Of a stretch of 64,000 nt of DNA, positions 16,896 through 24,648 are shown in pieces. The DNA lies in the NCBI RefSeq assembly GCF_001653335.1, contig NZ_CP015079.1:1612001-1676000 (forward strand), read 5' to 3'. Made by a program: the position numbers and the translations under genes. Position 1 is the stretch's first letter; the number at the start of each line of letters is the position of its first letter. The DNA comes from Nocardioides dokdonensis FR1436. Its GTDB lineage: Bacteria > Actinomycetota > Actinomycetes > Propionibacteriales > Nocardioidaceae. Below the pieces are notes generated by a model. It saw only the letters and a program-made list of their open reading frames with translations. It did not search any database and was not told where the DNA came from.

Positions 16896-17333
16896 ATGGC
16901 CACCTCGACCCGCCCCACCCCAGCCCCCGCAGGCACCGCCCCTCGGGCGGGCGTCGGCCCCCGTCGGGGCGCCGAGCCCGGGCGGCGGATGCTCCTGGGA
17001 GCCAGCTTCCTGGTGCTGGTCGGCTCCTTCATGCCGTGGATCGACACACCTCTCGGCACCGTCCTCGGCGCGCAGGGCGCGGGGCTGTGGACCTTCTACA
17101 CCTGCATGCTCGGCTTCGCCGGGGTGATGGTGCCCGCCCGGCGCCTCGCAGCAGCCCAGGCCGCGCTCCTCGGGGCGGTCGCGGTCGTGCTGCCGCTGTG
17201 GCAGGTGGTGCACCTGCTGGGCCTGGTCGGCACCGCGGGCTGGATCCCCGGGCCGGGCCTGGTCCTCGTCGTCGGAGGCGGGGTGCTCGCCGGGGTCAGC
17301 GCCGTGCGGCTGTTCCGGGGCCCGCCCGCCTGA
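16896..17333 (+). CDS. Hypothetical membrane protein (145 aa)
   Basis: A 145-residue protein I do not recognise. After a Pro/Ala-rich basic N-terminus (residues 1-30) there are about four hydrophobic segments: LLGASFLVLVGSFMPWIDT, LWTFYTCMLGFAGVMV, AALLGAVAVVLPLWQVV and GLVLVVGGGVLAGVSAV. The FMPWIDTPLGTV motif just after the first segment resembles small actinobacterial proteins with a short extracytoplasmic loop. It is divergent from the symporter operon, its -10 abuts a CRP-like box, and it is convergent with the phosphoesterase gene 7 bp away. The ATG at 16896 is chosen over in-frame upstream codons because of the leaderless promoter. Confidence 0.7.
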   Translation: MATSTRPTPAPAGTAPRAGVGPRRGAEPGRRMLLGASFLVLVGSFMPWIDTPLGTVLGAQGAGLWTFYTCMLGFAGVMVPARRLAAAQAALLGAVAVVLPLWQVVHLLGLVGTAGWIPGPGLVLVVGGGVLAGVSAVRLFRGPPA

Positions 17334-17340
17334 GGGTCTC

Positions 17341-17856
17341 TCAGCGCCCCTGTCTCGGGGGGAGGCGGTGCAGGGTCACGTCGTGCAGCGCGCCGTCGGC
17401 GGCGACAGCGGTGAGGTAGGTGCAGTGCGGCTGCCGGCGCCGGTCGGTCGGCGACCCCGGGTTGAGCAGGCGCAGGCCGCCCTGCGTGGTGGTGTCCCAC
17501 GGGATGTGGCTGTGCCCGAAGACCAGGACGTCGAGGTGCGGGTACGCCGCGTCGCAGCGCCGCTCGCGCCCCTGCTTGTCGCCGGTCTCGTGCACCACCC
17601 CGAGCCGGACGCCCTCGATCTCGGCCTCGGCCACCAGCGGCAGCCGCTCGCGCAGCACTCCGTGGTCGTTGTTGCCGTGGACGCCCACCAGGCGCCGGCT
17701 GCGCTCCTCGAGCTCGTCCAGCAGCGCCACGTCGACCCAGTCGCCGGCGTGCACCACCACGTCGGCGCGCTCGACCTGCTGCCACAGCTCCTCCGGCAGC
17801 GCCTTGGCGCGCTTGGGCAGGTGGGTGTCGGCGGTGATCAGCAGACGGGTCGGCAC
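17341..17856 (-). CDS. Metallophosphoesterase of the YfcE/MJ0936 type
   Basis: A 171-residue calcineurin-like phosphoesterase. Metal-binding blocks run in order: TADTHLP (residues 8-14), HAGDWVD (36-42), GVHGNNDHG (58-66) and VFGHSHIPW with NPGS near the end. The small size and TADTH/GNNDH/GHSH pattern match the YfcE/MJ0936 phosphodiesterase group, which hydrolyses generic phosphodiesters in vitro; the natural substrate is unknown. It starts with GTG. A long hairpin lies just upstream, and the downstream gene is convergent with only 7 bp between stops. Confidence 0.87.
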   Translation of the reverse strand: MPTRLLITADTHLPKRAKALPEELWQQVERADVVVHAGDWVDVALLDELEERSRRLVGVHGNNDHGVLRERLPLVAEAEIEGVRLGVVHETGDKQGRERRCDAAYPHLDVLVFGHSHIPWDTTTQGGLRLLNPGSPTDRRRQPHCTYLTAVAADGALHDVTLHRLPPRQGR

Positions 17857-17872
17857 CCGACCAGCATCTCAC

Positions 17873-17924
17873 CGGGTCGTGCCCCTCAGGGTGGTGCAGG
17901 GGCCACCCTGAGGGGCACGACCCG
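17873..17924. terminator. 22-bp perfect hairpin, probable terminator of the gene at 17931
   Basis: Arms 17873-17894 and 17903-17924 are perfect reverse complements around an 8-nt loop. It lies 6 bp past the stop of the minus-strand gene at 17931 and before the phosphoesterase start, so it would separate the two transcripts. Confidence 0.7.
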
Positions 17925-17930
17925 GCGCGG

Positions 17931-18671
17931 TCAGGGTCGGTGGAGGTAGGCGCGGACGCGGGAGGCCCGGCCCTCGCCGATCCCGTTGGTGGCGCGCACC
18001 CGGAAGGTGTGCCAGCCGGGCTCGAGGCCGGACCACACCAGGCGGGTGGCGGGGCTCTCGGGGACGCCGCCCCGGGTCGTGCGGTCCTCGCGTCCGTGGC
18101 GGATCCGGTAGGTGTGGACGTGCGACCCGTTCGGGTCAGCGCCGTCCCAGCGGAGGACGAAGCCCCCGCGACGGGGCCGCGCCTCGGCGCGCAGGCCCTG
18201 GGGGCGTCCCGGCGCGTCGGCGCCGATCACCGTCGTGGTGCGCGAGCTCTCGTTGCCCTCGAGGTCGCGGGCGTAGAAGGTCACCTGGTGCTCGCCCTCG
18301 GGCACGCCGACCACCATCGCGTAGTCGACCTCCTCGACCGTGTCCTGGCCCGGCGCGGTGAACGGGCCGTGCGGCTCGAAGCCCGACCCGTCGTCGTACA
18401 CGCGCTCGGCGACCGGCTCGCCGTCGAGGAGGGCGCCCAGGACGGCCAGGTCGTCGCCGTCGTCGAGCCGCCCGGCGACGTACGCCGCCTCGCGCTGGCA
18501 GGGCTCGGATCCGAAGCACGGGTCGAGGTCGATCTGCGGCGGTGTGGTGTCGGTCGGGGTCCCCGCCGACGTCGACGCCATCGCCGGCGGAGCGCCTGCG
18601 ACCGGGAGGGCGGGCAGCAGGGCCAGGGGGACGCACAGCAGCAGGGCCGCGGGCAGGGTCCGAGTTCGCAC
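17931..18671 (-). CDS. Secreted protein with C-terminal fibronectin type III domain
   Basis: A 246-residue exported protein. The signal peptide (VRTRTLPAALLLCVPLALLP, predicted cleavage after AGA or ASA around residues 27-33) is followed by an acidic region with a cysteine pair (DPCFGSEPC), a strand-rich region with YAMVVGVPEGEHQVTFYARD that looks like an Ig/chitobiase-type fold, and a fibronectin III domain from about residue 155 (PGRPQGLRAEARP...VRATNGIGEGRASRVRAYL). The function is unknown; the Fn3 suggests a cell-surface or extracellular role. The GTG at 18671 is chosen because it starts the signal peptide; the open frame upstream runs through repeat DNA. Confidence 0.75.
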   Translation of the reverse strand: MRTRTLPAALLLCVPLALLPALPVAGAPPAMASTSAGTPTDTTPPQIDLDPCFGSEPCQREAAYVAGRLDDGDDLAVLGALLDGEPVAERVYDDGSGFEPHGPFTAPGQDTVEEVDYAMVVGVPEGEHQVTFYARDLEGNESSRTTTVIGADAPGRPQGLRAEARPRRGGFVLRWDGADPNGSHVHTYRIRHGREDRTTRGGVPESPATRLVWSGLEPGWHTFRVRATNGIGEGRASRVRAYLHRP

Positions 18672-18689
18672 CCCCGGAGCATCCCACGT

Positions 18690-18840
18690 GGGTCGTGGCC
18701 CCGGGTCGTGGTTTGCGATGCGGCCCGGGTGGTGGTTCGGGTCGTGGCCCGGGTCGTGGTTCGGGTCGTGTGGCTCAGGACGCGCCAGGGCGCGTCGACA
18801 GGCCACGACCCAGGCCACGACCCAGGCCACGACCCAGGCC
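18690..18840. repeat. 12-bp minisatellite in two inverted arms
   Basis: The left arm (18690-18774) holds about seven 12-bp units related to GGGTCGTGGCCC / GGGTCGTGGTTC. The right arm (18801-18840) holds three perfect copies of GGCCACGACCCA plus four bases, the reverse complement of the left units. The arms are 26 bp apart and could form a long imperfect hairpin between two minus-strand genes. It occupies most of the 200-bp gap 18672-18871. Confidence 0.8.
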
Positions 18841-18871
18841 GGAGCCGGAGCAGGGCTCGGGCCGGCGGGGG

Positions 18872-20416
18872 TCAGCCCCGGTCGAGCTCGACGGCCTCGG
18901 GCGTGTGCAGGCGCACCATGAAGCGCCGCACGTGCAGCGGCGCGCGGGCCCGGGTGGCCCGGCTGACACCGACCATCGCCAGGACCGCCAGCGGCACGCT
19001 CCAGGCGGCCGGGCGCTGGAGCAGGATCTCGACCCAGCCGTCGGCCCGGCCGGGGAAGAGGGTCAGGACGGCGGCGAGCCCCGAGCCCAGGCCCCCGACG
19101 AGGAGGCCGGCCAGGGCGCCGGCCGCGGTCAGCCCGCGCCACCAGATCCCCAGGAGCAGCAGCGGGCAGAACGTCGAGGCCGAGACCGCGAAGGCCAGCC
19201 CGACGGTGGTGGCCACACCCACCTGCGGCTCGCTCAGCGACACCGCCGCCGGCACCACGACCGCCAGCACCGCACCGACCCGGAAGGCCGCGACCCCGCC
19301 GAGCCGGCGACCGGCGTACGCGCGCCCGGTGACGTCCTGGCTCAGCACCCCCGCGATGGCGATCGCCAGTCCCGAGGAGGTCGACAGGAAGGCGGCGAAC
19401 GCCCCGCCGACGACCATCCCGGTGAGCACGTCGCCGCCGAGCCCGGGCAGCATCAGGCGCGGCAGCTCCAGCACCAGGACGTCGGAGCGGCCGGTCGCGG
19501 CCAGCTCGGCGGCGTACACACGACCGAGGGCGCCGTAGATCGGCGGGACCATGTAGAAGATCCCGATCAGCACCAGCACCACCAGCGTCGTACGCCGCGC
19601 GGCGCGGCCGTCGGGGTTGGTGTAGAAGCGCACCACCACGTGCGGCAGGCCCATAGTGCCCAGGAAGGTCGCCACGATCAGCGAGTAGGTCAGGTAGAGG
19701 CCCATCGGGCCGGACTCCGCCAGCGGGCTCGACCAAGGCAGCGGGCCGCCGCCGCCCGCGTGCCCGATCGCGGGGTCCGCGCCGGGCCGGCCGTCGCCTG
19801 CCCACACCACCAGCAGCACCGCGGCCGGGACGAGCAGGGCGGTGAGCTTGAGCCAGTACTGGAAGGCCTGGACCAGCGTGATGGAGCGCATCCCGCCGCC
19901 GATGACGTTGACGAGGACCACCGAGCCGACGACCAGGGATCCGATCCACGTCGGGCCGCCGACGGCGCTGGCCAGCGTGATGCCCGCCCCCTGGAACTGG
20001 GGGAGGAGGTAGAGCCAGCCGATCGCGACCACGAGCAGCGAGCAGACGCGGCGGACCAGCTGCGAGTCCAGCCGTGCCTCCGCGAAGTCCGGGAGCGTGT
20101 AGGCGCCGGAGCGGCGCAGCGGGGCCGCGACCAGCGTGAGCAGGACCAGGTAGCCGGCGGTCCAGCCCACGGGGTACCAGAGCATGTCGGCGCCGAAGCC
20201 CAGCAGCAGGCCGGCGACCCCGAGGAAGGAGGCGGCCGAGAGGTACTCGCCGCTGATCGCCGAGGCGTTCATGCCCGGGCGCACGGTGCGCGAGGCGACC
20301 ATGAAGTCGCTGGTGGTGCGCGAGAAGCGCAGCCCGTAGGTGCCGATCGCCAGCGTCGCGACGCTGACCAGCACGATCGCGACGATGCCGGGGGCGGCGT
20401 CGAGGTCGGGGTTCAC
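18872..20416 (-). CDS. Sodium:solute symporter, acetate/monocarboxylate type (second copy)
   Basis: A 514-residue solute:sodium symporter with about 13 membrane segments. ISGEYLSAASFLGVAG, YTLPDFAEARL, LPQFQGAGITL and GLPHVVVRFYTNPDGRAARR place it with cation/acetate symporters. The GTG start overlaps the stop of the small membrane protein upstream (GTGA). It is the terminal gene of a run that includes a LytS/LytR-type two-component system and a methyltransferase. It is clearly different from the first symporter (14643) in sequence and in its partner protein. The substrate (acetate, pyruvate or another small carboxylate) is inferred. Confidence 0.87.
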   Translation of the reverse strand: MNPDLDAAPGIVAIVLVSVATLAIGTYGLRFSRTTSDFMVASRTVRPGMNASAISGEYLSAASFLGVAGLLLGFGADMLWYPVGWTAGYLVLLTLVAAPLRRSGAYTLPDFAEARLDSQLVRRVCSLLVVAIGWLYLLPQFQGAGITLASAVGGPTWIGSLVVGSVVLVNVIGGGMRSITLVQAFQYWLKLTALLVPAAVLLVVWAGDGRPGADPAIGHAGGGGPLPWSSPLAESGPMGLYLTYSLIVATFLGTMGLPHVVVRFYTNPDGRAARRTTLVVLVLIGIFYMVPPIYGALGRVYAAELAATGRSDVLVLELPRLMLPGLGGDVLTGMVVGGAFAAFLSTSSGLAIAIAGVLSQDVTGRAYAGRRLGGVAAFRVGAVLAVVVPAAVSLSEPQVGVATTVGLAFAVSASTFCPLLLLGIWWRGLTAAGALAGLLVGGLGSGLAAVLTLFPGRADGWVEILLQRPAAWSVPLAVLAMVGVSRATRARAPLHVRRFMVRLHTPEAVELDRG

Positions 20417-20820
20417 CGGCGCGACCGATCCTCGGGGCCGGGGCCGGGCTCGGGCTTGCGCTCGGCCCCCATCAGCTCGACGAACGCCTCCTCGTTGCGC
20501 TCGGCGCGCAGCACGTAGCGCCAGCCCAGCAGCACCAGGAACGGGTAGACCAGGACCCCCAGCAGGAGCCAGGGCAGCGGCAGGCCCAGCACCGCGATCT
20601 CGTCGAGCCCCGGCACGAGCACGAACAGCACCGGCAGCAGGCCGAGGGTCAGCGCGAGCACCAGCAGCGTGCGCAGCGCCAGCCAGAGCTGTTCGCGCAG
20701 CAGCGACCCGAGGTAGAGGCTGCCCAGCGGGGTCTCGTCGTCGACCTCGCGGGTGCGCGCCAGCGGCGTACGCCGCCGCGGCGGGCCGGTGACCCGCACC
20801 CGTGGCTGCGGGTCGCTCAC
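20413..20820 (-). CDS. Small two-segment membrane protein, putative symporter partner (DUF485-like)
   Basis: A 135-residue protein with a basic N-terminal tail (VRVTGPPRRRTPLARTREVDDETPLG) and two hydrophobic segments at about residues 48-70 and 78-99, ending in a charged cytoplasmic tail. The layout and position directly before an SSS symporter, with GTGA overlap, match the small partner proteins of the DUF485/DUF4212 type, although sequence similarity to DUF485 is only suggestive by eye. It starts with GTG, 10 bp downstream of the response-regulator stop. Confidence 0.75.
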   Translation of the reverse strand: MSDPQPRVRVTGPPRRRTPLARTREVDDETPLGSLYLGSLLREQLWLALRTLLVLALTLGLLPVLFVLVPGLDEIAVLGLPLPWLLLGVLVYPFLVLLGWRYVLRAERNEEAFVELMGAERKPEPGPGPEDRSRR

Positions 20821-20830
20821 GGCTGGTGCC

Positions 20831-21577
20831 TCACGACTGGGCCCGGCGCAGCAGGAGGTCGCGCAGCTGGCGCGTGTGCCGGCGGCTGACCCCGAGCTCG
20901 ACCCCCGGCTCGCCCTCGGCGCCGGTGACCACCACCGAGCAGCGCCCGGCGTCCATCCGCACCTCGCTGACGTGGGCCAGCGAGACCAGCAGCGAGCGGT
21001 GGATCCGCACGAACCCGGCCGCGCCCCACTCCTCCTCCAGCGTGGACAGCGGGGTGCGCACCAGGTGCGACCCCGTGGGGGTGTGCAGGCGCGCGTAGTC
21101 GCCGTGCGCCTCGACGTGGGTCAGGTCCGAGCGGTGCACGAACCGGGTCACCCCGCCCAGCTCCACCGGGATCTGCAGGTCCTGGTCGGCGGGGGCCCGC
21201 GGGTCGCCGCCGCGCACGCGGCGCACGGCCTCGGCGAGGCGTTCGGCGCGCACCGGCTTGAGGACGTAGTCGACGGCCTGGAGGTCGAAGGCGTCGACGG
21301 CGTGGTTGTCGTGGGCGGTGACGAAGACGATCGAGGGCGGTTGCTTGAAGCGCATCAGCACCTGGGCCAGCTCGAGGCCGCTCAGGCCCGGCATCTGGAT
21401 GTCGAGGAAGAGCGCGTCGACCTCCTGCTCCTGCAGCACCCGCAGCGCCTCGGTGGCCGAGTCGCAGGTCAGCACCTCACCGATCCGGTCGTCGCGCTGC
21501 AGGAGGTAGGCCAGCTCGTCCAGTGCGGGCCGCTCGTCGTCGACGACGAGCACCCGCATCCGGGTCGCGGGGCTCAC
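20831..21577 (-). CDS. LytTR-family response regulator
   Basis: A 248-residue DNA-binding response regulator. The receiver domain (residues 7-125) has the acidic pair VVDDE, phosphoacceptor Asp59 (ALFLDIQMPG), Thr in VTAHD and the conserved Lys in LKPVRA. The C-terminal LytTR domain (about 140-245) includes HVEAHGDYARLHT and FVRIHRSLLVSLAHV. It begins with GTG overlapping the kinase stop by 4 bp. It probably controls the neighbouring symporter genes in response to an extracellular carboxylate, by analogy with LytSR/BtsSR/YpdAB systems that control small-carboxylate transporters; this is inference from neighbourhood. Confidence 0.92.
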   Translation of the reverse strand: MSPATRMRVLVVDDERPALDELAYLLQRDDRIGEVLTCDSATEALRVLQEQEVDALFLDIQMPGLSGLELAQVLMRFKQPPSIVFVTAHDNHAVDAFDLQAVDYVLKPVRAERLAEAVRRVRGGDPRAPADQDLQIPVELGGVTRFVHRSDLTHVEAHGDYARLHTPTGSHLVRTPLSTLEEEWGAAGFVRIHRSLLVSLAHVSEVRMDAGRCSVVVTGAEGEPGVELGVSRRHTRQLRDLLLRRAQS

Positions 21578-22698
21578 GCGTGCACCCCCGGCGCGAACTT
21601 CGGCAGCCGCACCACGACCTTGGTGCCGGCCCCGGGCGCGGTCTCGACGACCAGGCCGTAGGCGTCGCCGTAGACCGCGCGCAGCCGGCCGTCGACGTTG
21701 CCCAGGCCCACCGAGTCGCCCGACTGGTCACCGGCGAGCACGCGCCGGATGTGCTCGGGGTCCTCGCCGGCGCCGTCGTCCTCCACCTCGATCACGCACT
21801 CCTGACCCTGGTCGATGGCCACGATGCGGAGGTGGCCGCCCCCGGCAGCGGACTCCAGACCGTGCCGCACCGCATTCTCGACCAGTGGCTGGAGGCAGAG
21901 GAAGGGCACGGCGACGCCGAGGACCTCGGGCGCGATCGAGAGGGTCACCTGCAACCGGTCGCCGAAGCGGGCCTGCTCGAGCAGCAGGTAGCGCTCCACC
22001 GAGCGCAGCTCCTCGGCCAGCGTCGTGAACTCGCCGTGCCTGCGGAAGGAGTAGCGGGTGAAGTCGGCGAACTCCAGCAGCAGCTCGCGGGCGCGGTCGG
22101 GGTCGGTGCGCACGAAGCTCGCGATGGCGCCGAGGGAGTTGTAGATGAAGTGCGGGCTGATCTGGGCACGCAGCGCGCGCACCTCGGCCTCCATCAGCCG
22201 GGTCCGCGAGCTGTCGAGCTCGGCCAGCTCCAGCTGCCCCGAGACCCAGCGGGCCACCTCGTCGGCGGCCCGCACCAGGCCCGCGGAGGCGTAGGGCCCG
22301 AAGACCTGCAGGGTGCCGATCACCCGGTCCTCGACGACCAGCGGGCTGATCACCGCGGCCCGCACGGGGCACGAGCCCTGGCGGCACGGCAGCTCGCGGC
22401 GGGCGACGACCTGGGTGCCGCTGCGGGCGAGCGCCTCGGCCACCAGCGCCGGCACCTGGGCGGCGTGGTGGTGCCCGGCGCCGTCCCAGGCCAGCAGGTC
22501 GGCGGTGTCGCTCAACGCGATCGCCGGGGTGCCGAGCAGGGCGCGCAGGTGCTTGATCGAGCGTTCCGCGCTGTCGGCGGTCAGGCCCGCGCGCAGGGCC
22601 GGGGAGGCCAGCGAAGCGGTGTGCAGGGTGCGGAAGGTGGCGCGGTCGGCGTCGGTGCCCAGGTGCGTACGCCGCCAGGGTCGCGGCAGCCGCGCCAT
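21574..22698 (-). CDS. LytS-type sensor histidine kinase with GAF domain
   Basis: A 374-residue kinase of the His_kinase (LytS/YehU) family. There is no membrane segment; residues about 40-155 form a GAF-like sensor with a CRQGSC cysteine pair (Cys105, Cys110) that could bind metal or respond to redox. A coiled linker leads to ALRAQISPHFIYNSLG with the phosphoacceptor His183, then the HATPase_c domain with PLVENAVRHGLE (N box) and VGLGNVDGRL (G box). It lies 12 bp after the methyltransferase gene and overlaps the response regulator by 4 bp. A soluble kinase implies sensing of a cytoplasmic signal. Confidence 0.9.
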   Translation of the reverse strand: MARLPRPWRRTHLGTDADRATFRTLHTASLASPALRAGLTADSAERSIKHLRALLGTPAIALSDTADLLAWDGAGHHHAAQVPALVAEALARSGTQVVARRELPCRQGSCPVRAAVISPLVVEDRVIGTLQVFGPYASAGLVRAADEVARWVSGQLELAELDSSRTRLMEAEVRALRAQISPHFIYNSLGAIASFVRTDPDRARELLLEFADFTRYSFRRHGEFTTLAEELRSVERYLLLEQARFGDRLQVTLSIAPEVLGVAVPFLCLQPLVENAVRHGLESAAGGGHLRIVAIDQGQECVIEVEDDGAGEDPEHIRRVLAGDQSGDSVGLGNVDGRLRAVYGDAYGLVVETAPGAGTKVVVRLPKFAPGVHA

Positions 22699-22710
22699 GT
22701 CAGGCCCCGC

Positions 22711-23637
22711 TCACCGGAAGTCGATCAGCAGCATCGCGTTGTCGTCGTCGGCGACCGCGGACCGGGGAGCCTTGAAGATCTCGTCCTCGATGCGGGGCAT
22801 GCTGCCCGTGGTGACCGTCCACGGCGGGTCCGGCGGGACGTCGTCGCCCGTGCCACCGGCCTCGGCCAGCTGGCGGGCGGGTGCCGGCGGCGCGGCCTGC
22901 GGGCGCACCTGGGCGCGGAAGCAGGAGGTCACGTGCGGCAGCTGCATGCCGTCCATGCCGCGCCCGTAGTCGTCGTAGAGCGCCAGGACGTCGGCCAGGA
23001 CGCTCTCGCGCTCGGCCTCGCCGAGCACCGCCACGGTCGACAGGGAGGCGACGTAGTCGAGGATCGTCTCGCGGTCCAGGACCTGCCAGTGCTTGAACGC
23101 CTGCTCCTCGGCGTCCGCGAAGAGGTCGCTGTCGGCCAGCGGCCGGGTCAGCTCCTCCAACGGGTGCTCGGGACCGAGGATGCGGCTGAGCTTGCGCACC
23201 CACGGGATCCGCACGTCGCGCTGGTGCCAGACCAGGGCCAGGTGGCCGCCGGGCTTGAGCACCCGGGCGAGCTCGGGCAGCGCCCGGTCGTGGTCGAACC
23301 AGTGGAAGCTCTGGGCAGAGACCACCACGTCGTAGCCGCGGTCGGCGGCGGGCAGCTCCTCGGCTCCCGCCACGCTGGTGCGCACCTGCGGCAGCCGCTC
23401 GCGCAGCACGGCCACCATCTGCTCGTCGGGATCCGTGGCGTGCACCACGTGGCCGAGCGCGACCAGCTGCTCGGTGAGCTTGCCGGTGCCGGCGCCGACC
23501 TCGAGGACGGTGAGGCCGCCACGCTCCGGTCCGCCGCACATCCAGGCCGCGACGTCGCGCGGGTAGGACGGTCGGCCCCGGTCGTAGGCCGCCGCCACCT
23601 GCCCGAAGGATCGCGCGTGGGGGAGGGGATCACTCAT
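22711..23637 (-). CDS. Class I SAM-dependent methyltransferase
   Basis: A 308-residue methyltransferase. Motif I is LEVGAGTGKLTEQL (around residues 40-53), followed by HATDPDEQMVAVL (acidic ribose-binding loop), YDVVVSAQSFHWFDHDRAL (motif IV region, typical of the SmtA/UbiE-like Methyltransf_11 group) and LARVLKPGGHLALVWH. The substrate is not predictable. It begins at an ATG 7 bp after a TACCCT -10 element within a palindrome shared with the divergent Fic-like gene, so it is probably leaderless. It may be co-transcribed with the kinase 12 bp downstream. Confidence 0.87.
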   Translation of the reverse strand: MSDPLPHARSFGQVAAAYDRGRPSYPRDVAAWMCGGPERGGLTVLEVGAGTGKLTEQLVALGHVVHATDPDEQMVAVLRERLPQVRTSVAGAEELPAADRGYDVVVSAQSFHWFDHDRALPELARVLKPGGHLALVWHQRDVRIPWVRKLSRILGPEHPLEELTRPLADSDLFADAEEQAFKHWQVLDRETILDYVASLSTVAVLGEAERESVLADVLALYDDYGRGMDGMQLPHVTSCFRAQVRPQAAPPAPARQLAEAGGTGDDVPPDPPWTVTTGSMPRIEDEIFKAPRSAVADDDNAMLLIDFR

Positions 23638-23642
23638 CGGGT

Positions 23643-23667
23643 CGAGGGTATCGGCTCGATACCCTCG
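23643..23667. promoter_or_regulatory. Palindromic bidirectional promoter (two mirrored -10 elements)
   Basis: CGAGGGTATCG-GCT-CGATACCCTCG is a perfect 11-bp inverted repeat with a 3-bp centre, filling most of the 35-bp gap between divergent genes. Each arm supplies a TACCCT hexamer exactly 7 bp before a start codon (ATG 23637 on minus, GTG 23673 on plus). Confidence 0.6.
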
Positions 23668-23672
23668 GCGGC

Positions 23673-24404
23673 GTGACCACTGATCCGTTGTCCTGGCTGG
23701 TGTCGCTCGAGGGCGTCCCCAGTGGCCTGGCCGCCGCGCGCGACAGCATCGACGTCGTGCTGCGCGACCGCGGGCTGCGGCGCACCAGCCCCGAGACCAC
23801 CGCCGAGTCGCTGCTGCGCGGCGCCCACGCCAGCGCGGTGCTGGAGGGCTCCGTCTCGTCGGTGGCGCAGGTGCGCGCCGGTGAGGGCGACGCGCTCGCC
23901 CGCGACGCCGTACGCCTCTCCTCGGAGCTGTTGTCGCTGGTGCCGACCCTGCGTCTGGCCCCGCTGCAGGCCCTGGCCCGCCTGCACGCGCTCGCCGCCG
24001 GCAGCACCCTGCCCGCCGAGGAGCTGGGTCGCCCGCGTGACGCCGCGGCCGCGGACCGGTTGCGCGGCCTCGCCGACCTGCTCACCTCCAGCGCCGACTC
24101 GCCCGGCCTCCTGGTCGCGGCCGTCGTGCACGCAGACCTCGCCACCTCCACCCCCTTCGCCTCCCACAACGGTCTCGTGGCCCGGGCGGCCGAGCGGCTC
24201 GTGCTGGTGGCGCGCGGCGTCGACGAGAAGTCGCTGATCGTGCCGGAGGCCGCCCACCTGGCGCTGCGCGAGCAGTACGAGTCGAACCTGCGCGGCTACG
24301 CCACCGGTGGCGACTCCGGCGTGCACTCCTGGCTGCTCTACGTCATCGAGGCGTACGCCACCGCCGCCGAGGCCTCGCCGCTGCGGCGCGACGCCGAGGG
24401 CTGA
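23673..24404 (+). CDS. Fic-like protein with a degenerate catalytic motif
   Basis: A 243-residue protein. An inhibitory-helix motif of Fic proteins, S-x-x-x-E-G, is present as ASAVLEGS (Ser54, Glu58, Gly59). The catalytic loop that should read HxFx(D/E)GNGRxxR appears as TPFASHNGLVAR (residues 160-171): the His, the acidic residue, the first Gly and the first Arg are replaced. AMPylation or other Fic chemistry is therefore unlikely unless another mechanism applies. The GTG start lies 7 bp after a TACCCT -10. It is divergent from the methyltransferase. A member of the same group is, as I recall, often annotated 'oxidoreductase' in Streptomyces near the Tad cluster. Confidence 0.7.
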   Translation: MTTDPLSWLVSLEGVPSGLAAARDSIDVVLRDRGLRRTSPETTAESLLRGAHASAVLEGSVSSVAQVRAGEGDALARDAVRLSSELLSLVPTLRLAPLQALARLHALAAGSTLPAEELGRPRDAAAADRLRGLADLLTSSADSPGLLVAAVVHADLATSTPFASHNGLVARAAERLVLVARGVDEKSLIVPEAAHLALREQYESNLRGYATGGDSGVHSWLLYVIEAYATAAEASPLRRDAEG

Positions 24405-24439
24405 GGGGGCGCCCTCCGGCCGTGGTCGGCCGGCAAGCA

Positions 24440-24473
24440 GATGGCCCCCGGAGCAGAGCTCCTGGGGGCCATC
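24440..24473. terminator. Strong hairpin, probable terminator
   Basis: GATGGCCCCC pairs with GGGGGCCATC and the inner GGAGC pairs with GCTCC around an AGA loop, giving 15 bp with one bulged T. It lies 35 bp past the Fic-like stop and could also end minus-strand transcripts. Confidence 0.75.
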
Positions 24474-24630
24474 GCTGACACGTGTCCTGGCTGGCTACCA
24501 AGCGTGCTTTCTCTATGCTGCCTCGGAAGTTTTCCGTTGACATGCGCCCTATCGGAAGGGTGGGTCGCCGCGTGGGTACCCCGGGTCACGTGTACGTCTG
24601 TTGAGTTCTGGTACCCCCTTGTGTACGCCG

Positions 24631-24648
24631 TTGTGACGCACGACACAA
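24631..24648. promoter_or_regulatory. CRP-like palindrome in the GC-poor region
   Basis: TTGTG-N8-CACAA is a perfect inverted repeat. Read as a CRP box on the minus strand it is TGTGT-N6-TCACA, 9 of 10 consensus positions. It is not positioned in front of any annotated gene. Confidence 0.4.

Noticed and set aside
18672..19949. Open minus-strand frame joining the repeat region to the Fn3 protein (672 codons)
   Set aside because: It crosses the symporter gene in another frame, contains WVVA/DPNH repeats created by the 12-bp minisatellite, and has no start; the signal-peptide GTG at 18671 is better.
24343..24543. Minus-strand reading frame beginning MSTENFRGSIEKARL in the GC-poor gap
   Set aside because: It lacks third-position G/C bias, crosses the terminator hairpin and runs into the Fic-like gene antisense; more likely part of a non-coding region.
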